A stretch of 64,000 nucleotides of DNA from Bacillota bacterium. GTDB lineage: Bacteria; Bacillota; Clostridia; Acetivibrionales; DSM-1351. The translations under genes were made by a program, and so were the position numbers. The stretch spans positions 20,910 to 84,909 of the forward strand of contig JAEWST010000078.1 of the NCBI GenBank assembly GCA_023398105.1, written 5' to 3'. The notes beneath the pieces are model-generated. The model saw nothing but the letters and a program-made list of their open reading frames with translations, ran no database searches and had not been told where the DNA came from. Below, piece by piece: positions 19,301 to 28,300 of this stretch (positions are counted from its first letter, which is position 1; each line of letters begins with the position of its first letter).

Positions 19301-19576
19301 AAGCTTGAAGCTCAAAAGGTAACTGCTGGTTCAATAGTGAAAAATGCAGCAGTAAACTTCTCAAGCAGCATTAATAACGGCACAATAAGCTTCCTGTTCT
19401 TAGATAACTCTATAGGTAGCGAATTGATTACAACAGATGGAGTACTTGCTACTATCACCTTCAAGGTTATTGATAGCTCAAATACAGCTTTAACATTTAA
19501 AGAGGGTGGAGCTTTCGGTGATGGCAATTTTGGCAAGCTGGCTGAATTAACCTACGTTGAAGGCAGTGTTAATTAG
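13361..19576 (+). CDS. Primary scaffoldin: CBM3, 10 X2 modules, 7 cohesins
   Basis: Secreted structural protein of about 2071 aa that assembles dockerin enzymes. Approximate modules: signal peptide 1-28, CBM3 29-185, then X2-coh pairs at 194/280, 424/514, 654/744, 886/976, 1119/1207 and 1352/1437, then four X2 in a row from 1581, 1669, 1757 and 1844, and a last cohesin 1939-2071. The CBM3 keeps cellulose-binding residues of family 3a (CDHAA; RTDWSNYD). Cohesins share the GTCNFY and FLFLDNTIG patterns; cohesin 6 is divergent (IIFITALDNG). There is no dockerin or sortase signal, so cell contact may use X2 modules as proposed for C. cellulovorans. An ATG exists at 13304, but GGGAGG and the signal peptide favour 13361. 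Confidence 0.93.
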   Translation: MRKRIVSCLVVLSMFITIFASASNTFAASTSLSVQFNNGNSSAQSNTISARFKVTNSGGSAVNLSDIKLRYYYTADSDKAQSFWCDHAALINSGNYTAVTSNVTSKFVKMSTTTSTADTYIEVGFSGGGSLSGGGTVEIQSRVARTDWSNYDQSNDYSFKSAGSFTDWENITAYIGSELVYGKEPVPGGEQKDPTISPSTTSFTQGSAADIKVSLTPNGNTFKGITGLTQGTNYTVSGNTVTILKSYLNGLSAGTKSLTFDFGTSSNPKLNITVRPLSNGLSVSIGKVAGKSGDTVTVPVSFTNISKVGSVGTCNFYANYDTSLLEATAVTAGSIVKNAGVNFSSSISNGSISFLFLDNTIGSELIKDDGVFANITFKIKSTTREVVSPVTFKAGGAFGDGDMKKLDSVNLIDGEVSINGTITGPTITPTSKSFVQGSSSDLKVTLSDASAFKGITGLSEGTNYTVSGTTVTILKSYLNSLATGTKSLTFDFGTAGSAVLTLTITPPDTKNLNVTIGTVAGKSGDTVTVPVSFANAAKVKNVGTCNFYATYDTSLLEATAVTAGPIVKNAAVNFSSSINNGSISFLFLDNTIGDELISEDGVFANITFKIKNTTKEVATPVAFKTGGAFGDGTMAKLTTVILNDGSVEINMISKPTISPTTKSFVQGTASDLKVTLIPNGGTFKGITGLAEGTDYAVSGTNVTILKSYLNSLATGTKSLAFDFGTAGSAVLTLTITPPDTKNLNVTIGTAAGKSGDTVTVPVSFANVAKVNNVGTCNFYVTYDTSLLEATAVTAGPIVKNAAVNFSNGINKDGSISFLFLDNTIGDELIKEDGIFANITFKIKNTTKEVTTPVAFKTGGAFGDGTMSKLTTVVLNDGSVEINMISKPTISPATKSFVQGTAADLKVTLIPNGGTFKGITGLVEGTDYAVSGTTVTILKSYLNSLATGTKSLTFDFGAAGSAVLTLTVTPPDTKNLNVTIGTAAGKSGDTVTVPISFANVAKVNNVGTCNFYVTYDTSLLEVSKVVAGEIVKNAAVNFSNGINKDGSISFLFLDNTIGDELIKEDGIFANITFKIKDTTKEIATPVAFKAGGAFGDGAMAKLTTVVLNDGSVEINMISKPTISPTTKTFVQGTAADLKVTLTPNGGTFKGITGLEEGTDYAVSGTTVTILKSYLNSLATGSKSLAFDFGAAGSAVLTLTVTPPDTKNLNVTIGTVAGKSGETVIVPISFANVAKVNNVGTCNFYVTYDTSLLEVSKVAAGEIVKNAAVNFSNGINKDGSISFLFLDNTIGEQLIKEDGVFANITFKIKDTTKEVITPVAFKAGGAFGDGAMDKLTTVNLTDGSVEINKVIAQDPKISVETADIVKGTAGDLTVELTPNGNTFKGITGLIKGTDFTVTGNSVTILKSYLNSLAAGTKALTFDFGVSKNPILTIKVTEITGALNATIASVTCKAGDTIKVPISLSNVTKVGNVGVGNIVLTYDTSILEAKSLATGSIVPNEVDNFFYNILDNGTISIIFITALDNGLIEADGEFANIEFKVKSDALPVTTPVEFKAVTFGDANWTKLKTVNYTNGNVTIKDTNPAVKPNTATFSKASPANVTVSLIFNGNKFNGITGLTIGEDYQLLNDRVIISKDYLSTLPAGQKELIFDFGVGSKNPVLTLTILDSLPKLPSVSPASVTFDKKTPADVTVTLTYNGNTLKGITGLTKNVDYSLSKNQVIFTKNYLSTLAVGTKEITFDFGLDSNPVLNITVVDSIPQNATISPVTATFDNNMPEDVIVTMTPNGNTFSGITGLRSGIDFTVADNTVAIKRSYLATLAAGTKKLTFDFGLQNNPQITLTILEAILDPATISPETATFDKYAPESVYVTLNPNGNTFKGITGLTESTEYTVSGDRVRFSRTYMSTLAVGTKTFTFDFGLEKNPVFTLTVVDSTPPVTIKGLGVTIGKASGSSGDTVTVPITLTNVSKVGNIGTCNFYLNYDSKKLEAQKVTAGSIVKNAAVNFSSSINNGTISFLFLDNSIGSELITTDGVLATITFKVIDSSNTALTFKEGGAFGDGNFGKLAELTYVEGSVN
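14881..17400 (+). repeat. Near-identical X2-cohesin units inside scaffoldin 1
   Basis: The same segment, beginning tgatactaagaacctgaatg, recurs at 14881, 15574, 16270 and 16966, so units are 693 or 696 bp. Long stretches are identical at nucleotide level. Recent duplication or gene conversion is likely, and copy number may vary or be misassembled from short reads. Confidence 0.85.
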
Positions 19577-19674
19577 GCTTCTTAATGAGAGGTGATTCTA
19601 GTAAGAGTAGGTAATCCATGCTAATCGGGTATTGGAGTATATGCTAAATGTGTACATGTATATAATTTAAAGAT

Positions 19675-19752
19675 TGTTGCACAACATACTACCTTAACAC
19701 TTTAAGTATTAGCAAGATTAATCAGGGTGTTTCTGGGAGATGTTGTGCAACA
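19675..19752 (+). other. Inverted repeat between scaffoldin 1 and GH48
   Basis: TGTTGCACAACAT (19675-19687) and ATGTTGTGCAACA (19740-19752) are perfect 13-bp complements 52 nt apart. Each arm is itself nearly palindromic. The right arm ends 38 bp before the GH48 start. It may be a processing or stability stem-loop, or a pair of operator half-sites. No T-run follows. Confidence 0.6.
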
Positions 19753-19790
19753 TCTCAAAAACAAAATATTAGAAAGGAAGGCGTATTTTG

Positions 19791-21953
19791 ATGAAAAGAC
19801 AGATAAAGAGGTTAGGCGCATTTACCTTGGCTACAGTGATGTCATTGTCAATAATTCCTACTGCAAGTATAACTGCAGCAGCTGATGATCCCGTTAATGA
19901 AGAGTATAAAAGCCGATTTGAAACTATGTATGATAAGCTGAAGGATACCTCTAATGGGTATTTCAGCCCCGATGGTGTACCGTACCATTCAATTGAAACA
20001 TTGATGGTTGAGGCTCCTGATTATGGACATGTTACTACAAGTGAAGCCTTCAGCTATTATATGTGGCTAGAAGCAATAAATAGTAAATTCACAGGGGATT
20101 TTTCAGGCTTTAAAAAGTCATGGGATATTGCGGAGAAGTATATAATTCCATCTTCTCAGTATCAACCTAACTCTGCTATGAGTAAATATAATCCAGAAGA
20201 CCCGGCTACTTACGCTCCTGAGTGGCAAGACCCCAGCGAGTATCCAGCACAGTTGGATACTAATGCTCCTGTTGGTAAAGATCCTATATCTGCTGAATTA
20301 AAGTCTGCATATGGAACTAGTATGATTTACGGTATGCATTGGCTTTTAGACGTAGATAACTGGTATGGTTATGGGAATAAAGGCGATGGAACATCAAAGA
20401 ATTCCTATATAAATACCTTCCAAAGAGGTGAGCAGGAATCCACATGGGAAACTATACCTCAGCCATGCTGGGATGCAATGAAGTTTGGAGGACCTAATGG
20501 TTATCTTAATCTCTTTACAGGAGATAGTTCATATTCAAAGCAATTTAAGTATACAAATGCTCCTGATGCGGATGCTCGTGCAGTTCAGGCTACTTATTGG
20601 GCAAATGTATGGGCAAAAGAAAGAGGTACGGATATTAAAACCTATGTTGCTAAGGCATCAAAAATGGGTGACTATTTGAGATATGCTATGTTTGATAAGT
20701 ATTTCAGAAAGATTGGTTCTTCCTCATCAGCAGGTACAGGATATGATGCTTGTCATTATTTGCTTTCTTGGTACTATGCATGGGGTGGCGGAGTTGAAGC
20801 AGACTGGGCATGGATAATAGGTAGCAGTCATAATCACTTCGGCTACCAAAATCCATTTGCTGCTTGGGTATTATCAGAAGATTCTGATTTCAAGCCAAAG
20901 TCAAAAAATGGTGCTAGCGATTGGGGTAAAAGTTTAGACAAGCAGATAGAATTCTACCAGTGGCTTCAATCTGCTGAGGGTGCTATAGCTGGTGGAGCTA
21001 GTAACTCACGCAATGGACGTTATGAATCATGGCCATCAGGTACAGCTACTTTTGATGGAATGGGCTACGAAGAGAACCCTGTATATAAGGATCCAGGTAG
21101 CAATACATGGATGGGTATGCAGGCTTGGTCAATGCAGCGTATGGCTGAGTATTATTATAAAACTAATGATGAAAGAGTAAAAAACCTATTGGATAAATGG
21201 GCTAAATGGGCGAATTCCGTAGTGAAATTTAATGCAGATGGAACTTTCCAAATTCCAAGTACAATTGATTGGGAAGGTCAGCCTGATACATGGGATGGTA
21301 CATATACTGGAAATCCAGACTTACATGTATCAATAGTTAATTATGGCACTGACCTTGGAGTTGCATCTTCACTTGCAAACACATTAACCTACTACGCTAA
21401 AGCATCAGGGGATGAAACCTCAAGGGCTACTGCTCAGAAACTTTTAGATGGCATGTGGAAAAACTATCAGGACGAAAAGGGTATATGTGTACCAGAGCCA
21501 CGTACAGATTATAACCGCTTCGAACAGGAAGTGTATGTTCCATCAGGATTTTCTGGGGAAATGCCTAACGGTGATGCAATTGAACCTGGTATTACGTTCA
21601 TAGACATTCGCTCGAAATACAAACAGGATCCTGAGTGGTCACAGATTGAGGAGTATTTGAATGGCGGAGATGTTCCAACTATGAGATATCACCGTTTCTG
21701 GGCTCAGAGTGAGTTTGCGGTAGCAAATGGTATTTATGCAATACTATTCCCTGAACCAGGCCCTGACCCTGATAAGTTAGGTGATGTAAACTCAGATGGA
21801 GCTATTGATGCTATAGATTTTGCAGTATTGAAGAAATACATCCTAAATAGTTCAACAGCAATAACTAAAGAAAATGCTGATATGAACGAGGATGGCAATA
21901 TAGATGCACTTGATTATGCAAAATTGAAGATTTATCTTTTAACTGGGAAATAA
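19791..21953 (+). CDS. GH48 cellulase with dockerin
   Basis: Secreted 720-aa processive cellulase of family 48, usually the most abundant cellulosomal enzyme. Signal peptide about 1-31. The GH48 domain covers about 35-650, with the conserved HVTTSEAFSYYMWLEA segment whose Glu85 matches the family catalytic acid. A dockerin fills the last 60 residues (GDVNSDGAIDAIDFAVLKKY and ADMNEDGNIDALDYAKLKIY). A TTG precedes in frame, but AAGGAAGG spacing points to ATG 19791. It is preceded by scaffoldin 1, as in the cipC-cel48F order of clostridial clusters, and followed by a second scaffoldin. Confidence 0.95.
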   Translation: MKRQIKRLGAFTLATVMSLSIIPTASITAAADDPVNEEYKSRFETMYDKLKDTSNGYFSPDGVPYHSIETLMVEAPDYGHVTTSEAFSYYMWLEAINSKFTGDFSGFKKSWDIAEKYIIPSSQYQPNSAMSKYNPEDPATYAPEWQDPSEYPAQLDTNAPVGKDPISAELKSAYGTSMIYGMHWLLDVDNWYGYGNKGDGTSKNSYINTFQRGEQESTWETIPQPCWDAMKFGGPNGYLNLFTGDSSYSKQFKYTNAPDADARAVQATYWANVWAKERGTDIKTYVAKASKMGDYLRYAMFDKYFRKIGSSSSAGTGYDACHYLLSWYYAWGGGVEADWAWIIGSSHNHFGYQNPFAAWVLSEDSDFKPKSKNGASDWGKSLDKQIEFYQWLQSAEGAIAGGASNSRNGRYESWPSGTATFDGMGYEENPVYKDPGSNTWMGMQAWSMQRMAEYYYKTNDERVKNLLDKWAKWANSVVKFNADGTFQIPSTIDWEGQPDTWDGTYTGNPDLHVSIVNYGTDLGVASSLANTLTYYAKASGDETSRATAQKLLDGMWKNYQDEKGICVPEPRTDYNRFEQEVYVPSGFSGEMPNGDAIEPGITFIDIRSKYKQDPEWSQIEEYLNGGDVPTMRYHRFWAQSEFAVANGIYAILFPEPGPDPDKLGDVNSDGAIDAIDFAVLKKYILNSSTAITKENADMNEDGNIDALDYAKLKIYLLTGK

Positions 21954-22025
21954 TTCACAAATTGTAAAGGGGTTTTTAATAAAAAATTTATATTTTTTAT
22001 TTAAGAGTAATCTTAAAATAGTGAT

Positions 22026-22066
22026 AAAAACTGTAGAATAGGTTTTCTGTTCTACAGTTTTTATTT
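22026..22066 (+). terminator. Terminator after GH48
   Basis: AAAAACTGTAGAA (22026-22038) pairs with TTCTACAGTTTTT (22050-22062), a 13-bp stem with an 11-nt loop and a U-rich tail. It implies separate transcription of the second scaffoldin. Confidence 0.85.
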
Positions 22067-22363
22067 TATGATACAAGAATTTGTATGATTAAGAGGTTTA
22101 TAAAAATAAGTTCAAATAATGTTTTATATTACCATATAAAAAAGAAATACATAAACGCATATAGCTAGTAGTAGATATAAAATCTAGCTATACTGGTTTT
22201 TGCTGTAGTTAATTTCAGGTTTTATAGGTTTGATATTATTAATGTGTCATAGAAATTAGGTGTATTTCAACTAAAATTTTGTAAGGAAGGGAGGATTAAA
22301 GTTTTGATAAAATATGAGGAAAGCGGCTTTCAAAAAAAACTTAAAAATGGAGGGGTTTTTGTA

Positions 22364-25300
22364 ATGATAAAAAAGAAGATGGGTTTAATAATGGTACTAT
22401 TGATGGCGTTATCATTTTTTTTACCACGATTGGATGTAAGTGCCGCAACAAGTGATTTACAGGTACTGTTTAATAATAATGGGAATTCATCAACAACCTG
22501 CAATACAATATCTGCTAATTTTAAGTTGATTAATAGCGGAAGTTCAAGCGTAAATCTAGCAGACTTGAAATTCAGATATTATTACACTGCAGATTCTGAT
22601 AAGTTACAGAATTTCTATTGTGATCATGCAGGTATGATGAATGGATGGTCTTACACTGGTGTTACTGATAAGGTAACAGGTACATTTTACAAAATAAGCC
22701 CTACTGCTTCAAAGGTAGATACATATTTTGAAGTAGGTTTTAAAAGTGATGCTGGAACTCTCAGCGCAGGAGGGTACATCGAAATCCAAACCAGAGTTGC
22801 AAGAAACGATTGGACAAATTATGACTTGTCAAACGATTACTCATTTAAGACTTTAAGCACATATGGTGAAAATAATAAAATTTTTGTATATCAACAAGGA
22901 ATGCTTATATATGGAGAGGGTACATATATTAAGAATCCAGAAATAATGCCGACAGCTTTTTCATATGACAAGTATGTTGGCTCAGATTTATCAATAACTC
23001 TTACTCCTAATGAACATTTATTCGGAGGAATAGTCGGACTGACTAAAGGGAAAGATTATGAGTTGGCTGGAAATACAGTTACGCTAAAGAAAGAATACAT
23101 TAATAGCTTAGCGGTAGGAGTTGCTAAACTTACCTTTGATTTTGGTAGTTCAACATTTAGTCCTACACTTACATTAACAGTTAAGGATACAACGCCTAAG
23201 CCTAATTATGATGCGATAATTGGAACAACAGAAGGTATGCCAAGTGATACAGTAACAGTACCAGTTTCCTTTAAAAATGTAGCCAAAGCAGGTAATGTAG
23301 GAACTTGTAATTTTTACATAGGATATGATAATACCTTGTTAGAAGCAGTATCTGTAGCACCAGGTGCTATAGTACCAAATGCGGAAAATAATTTTTCAAG
23401 CAAAATTGATTCAAACAATGGTTTAATTAGTCTTATATTCCTTGATAACACAATAGGCGATGAGCTGATTAAAACAGATGGCGATTTTGTTTTAATAACT
23501 TTCAAAATAAAGAATACTGCGCCAGTAACTACAACACCATTGGAATTTAAACCATTGGAATTTGGTCCATACGCAAATACAACTAACGGTAGCATTACTA
23601 TAAAAAGTCCTGAATCAGTACAGACAATATCTCCTACATCTGTAGTATTTGTTAAAAATACTCCTTCCGACGTAGTAGTAACAATGATACCAAATGGTAA
23701 TACCTTCAAAGGTATTACTGGTTTAACACCTGGAATAGACTATACGGTAGCAGGTGATAAGGTAACAATTGCAAAGTCTTATCTCAATAAGCTTTCCATG
23801 GATACAAGGCTTACCTTTGATTTTGGTTTGATAAAAAATCCGACATTATTAATAACAATTATGTACATTCACGATTATCCTCTTAATGTAACAATAGATA
23901 ACGTGACAGGTACACTAGGAAATACAATTAATGTACCAATTAAACTCACAGGTGTAAAATATTCAGGCAATGTAGGAACCTTCAACTTTTATATAAAATA
24001 TGACAAAGCTTATTTAAGTGCAGAGTCTGTAACTGCTGGAGAAATAATAGTAAATCCTAATAACAACTTTTCTGCAAAAATAGATGCCGAAAAAGGCATT
24101 ATCAGTTTTGTATTTCTTGATAATACAATAGGTGCTGAGCTAATTTCTTCTGATGGGGTTTTGGCAAATATTAAGTTTAAAACATTAATGAGTGGTTCAA
24201 CCCCTTTGATATTTGATGGTAGTTTTGTATTTGGAGATGGCAACATGAATAAAATACCTTATGCAAAACAAACATCAGGAAAGGTTGACATAAATGAAAC
24301 TCAATCAGCCCCAAAAATAAGCCCATCCTTAATCTCATTACACTCATATGGTAAGTATTATGCAACAGATACAGCAGTAGCTCTTACTCCAAACGGAAAT
24401 GTATTTAAGGGTATCACCGGACTGACAGAGGGAGTTGACTACACAGTATCAGGTAATACAGTAACAATACTTAAGAGCTATCTTAATTCGTTGCCATCAT
24501 CAGGTACAAAGGCACTTACCTTTGATTTTGGTGTGGTAGAAAATCCTGTTTTGAAAATAACAGCAGATATATTGCCTGGTCTTGCAACTGTGAGAATTGG
24601 AACTGTAGAGGGTGCTCTAGGTGACACTGTAACAGTACCTATTACGGCTTCAAGTGTAAGGATGGTAGGAGGTATAGGAACCTTTTACTTTGAAGTCAAT
24701 TATGACCAAACTCTTTTAGAAGCAGTATCAGTAGAACCAGGAGATGTTATTAAAAACCCAGATATTAACTTTAATGGTAGGATTTATCCTGATACCGGTA
24801 GAATCATGGCTTTATTTTTAGATAATACATTAGGCGATGAAATTATTACATCTGATGGAATAATAATTAACATGAAATTCAAGGTATTAAAAACTGTAGA
24901 TACCGCAATACCTATAGCATTTAATAAGGGTGCTGCTTTTGGAGATTGGACTATGGGAAAAATAAGTGCTATTTCCCTTCAAAATGGAAGTATTACCATA
25001 ATACCTACTTTTATTCCTGAACCTATAATAAATCCTTCAATGGCAGCTATTGTATTAGGTGCTGTAGATGACTTAGTAATAACTCTTGATCCAAACGGAA
25101 ATACATTCAAAGGTATTACTGGATTGAGTATGGGTACTGATTATACAGTGTCCGGAAACACTGTAACGATACTTAAGAGATGCCTGAACAGGCTTAAAGT
25201 TGGAATACAGAAACTAACTTTTGATTTTGACATAGGTGATAGAAATCCTGTTTTAGAAATTGCGGTTAAAGCAGGAACACCATCTATAACTATTAATCAT

Positions 25301-28300
25301 ATTGAAGTATATAAAAATGATCTTACAGACTTTTATGTGGGTTTATACACAAATGGAAACAAATTCAATGGAATTATAGGTCTGAAAGAAGGTACTGACT
25401 ATACCATATCACAATCTACAGTAAAAATACTTAAGGACTATCTGTCAAAACTACCATTGGGAACAAAGGAACTTACCTTTGATTTTGGCATATCTGTTAA
25501 TCCTGTATTAAAAATAACGTCAAATGACGGTTCTTGCTTACCTCTGATTGTGAAAATAGGAACTGTAAAGGGTGCTCAGGGTGATATTGTAACAGTACCA
25601 ATTACACTTTCACATGTGAAGGAGGTAGGAAATGTTTTATGCTTTAACTTCTATGCTGGCTATGACAATACTCTTCTAGAAGCAGTGTCAGTAGTACCAG
25701 GTAACATTATAGTAAACCCAGAAATAAACTACTTTGGGAATATTTTTGCTGATGATGGTAGAATCTCGTTTGTATTTTCAGATAGTACTATAGGTAATGA
25801 ACTTATTACAACCGATGGAATAGTAGCAAACATAACATTCAAGATATTAGGAAATGCAGGAGCAACAACACCTATAGTATTTAAAGATGGTGGGGCTTTT
25901 GGTGATGCGAATATTATGAAAATTAACCCTATATCTTATGTCAATGGAAGTGTAACTATAGACAATAGTACTAGTGTTGAAGTATCAATTGGAGAAGCAA
26001 CTGGTAAAGAAGGTGAAATAGTTACAGTACCTGTTAGCTTTGGGAATTTAGCTAAATCAGGTAATATCATGTCCTGTGATTTTAGTGTAGGTTATGATAC
26101 AAACTTGTTAGAAGCAGTATCAGTAGAGCCAGGTTCTATAGTTACAAATGCAGAAGTTAACTTTAATGCTAACATTAATACAACTAGTGGAGCTATTAGT
26201 TTCTTATTTCTTGATAACACAGAAGTAAGTCAATCTATTAATAAAGATGGTGTTTTCGCAAATATTAACTTTAAATTAAAGTATCCTACTGCACCTCAAA
26301 TCACAACACCTGTTTTTATTGACAAATTTGGTGATTTTGGTAATATGAGTGTTGATAAAATACCAGTTAAAGGGACTAGTGGTAGCGTTACAATAATACG
26401 TACAACTATTCTTGAGTCCAAAATAAATCCTTCAATGACATCTTTTGTATCAGGTAGTACAGAGGATTTAAAAATAACCTTTAATCGGAACGGAAACACG
26501 TTCGTGGGGATTACTGGGTTGACACGAGATGTTGATTATTCAGTATTAGGAAGTACTGTAACAATACTTAACAGTTATTTGAACAGTCTTGGAGCTGGAA
26601 CAAAAGAATTAACTTTTGATTTTGGCACTGGTGATAAAAATCCTGTATTAGAAATTGAGGTTAAAGCAGGAAAACCAACTCTAACTCCTACGTCTAAAAA
26701 AGTTGATTTACATGTTCCTGCAAACGTAGTTATCAATACTACTCTAAACGGAAACCCTTTAAAAGGAATTGTGGGGCTGACAGAGGGTACTGATTATATA
26801 GTTTCAAAAAATGCAGTAATCATTTTAAATAGTTACCTTTCAACACTCAAATTAGGATATAAAGAGCTTACCTTTGATTTTGGAATGATTGATAATCCAT
26901 ATGTAACATTGGGGGTTGTTGATTCAACACCTATAGAAACAGGGCTAGATGTATCAATCGGAGCAGCAGAAGGTAAAACAGGGGAAACAGTCACAGTACC
27001 TATATATTTAAAAGATGTAGCAAAGTCTGGTAATGTTAGGACTTCTATTTTCTTTATCGAATATGATCGTAACTTATTAGATGTAGTTTCAATAGATCCA
27101 GGTCCTATAGTACCACCTACAACTACTAGTGTGATAGGTGATGTTATGGATAATGGTGTTATCTCTATGCACTCTTTTGATGGTCAATTAATTACGGAGG
27201 ATGGAGTATATGCAAATATTACTTTTAAATTAAAGACTCCTGTTTCTAAAAAAGTAACAACACCAATATCATTTGCATTGGCTCCATCTTTTATATTCTA
27301 TGACCAATACATGAATGAGATAGAACCAGTTAGTAGAAAATCAGGTAATATTACTATAGACAATAGTGCTGTAAGTGTAGAAAAAGCAATATATCCGACT
27401 TTTGCTAACTTCGACACTTACTTATCTAAAGATGTGGTAGTAACTATTATGCCAAATGCTGACACCTTCAAAGGTGTTACAGGTTTAGTAAAGGGTACAG
27501 ATTACACAGTATCAGGAAACACTGTAACAATATTAAAGAGCTATCTTTCAACGCTAAATACTGGTATTAAGACTTTTGATTTCGATTTAGGTGTAACAGA
27601 TAATCCTGTATTGACAATAAACTTTCATAATACAAAACCTTATGATTATCAAGAACTTTTATTGACAGTAGGAAAAGTTACTGGTGAAGTAGGTGACAAA
27701 GTTAACGTACCAGTTAATCTATCAAATGTTTACAAGGTTGGGAAAGTTTCGTATGCAGAATTCTGCTTGAAATATGATACTGATTTATTAGAACCGATTT
27801 CAGTAAATGCCGGCAATATTATTTATAGTTCATTTGCCAATTTCTCAAGTAGAATAAATCCACTTAACGGAACAATAAGTTTTGTGTACTTTGATGATGC
27901 ACTAGGCAAGTCATTGATTTCTAGCGATGGTTTATTTGCAAATATTATATTTAAGTTAAAAAGCCCTATTGCAACTCCAATAACAACGTCTCTGACATTC
28001 AAGAATGATTCATATTTTGGAGATGGGGATTTTAAACAAATTAAACCCACTATTGTAAGTGGCAGTGTCACTATTAATGCTAAAATAGTATCAGACCCAA
28101 AGGTAGATGTAACAAATAAAGTATTTGATAAGTATAATCCAGCTCCTTTAAAAGTAACCCTTATACCAAATGGAAATACTTTTAAAGGTATAACTGGTTT
28201 GATAGAGGGTACTGACTATGAGGTGTTGGGAAATACTGTAACATTACTTAAGAGCTATCTTAGTAGTCTTGAGCGTGGTATAAAGACACTTACCCTTGAT

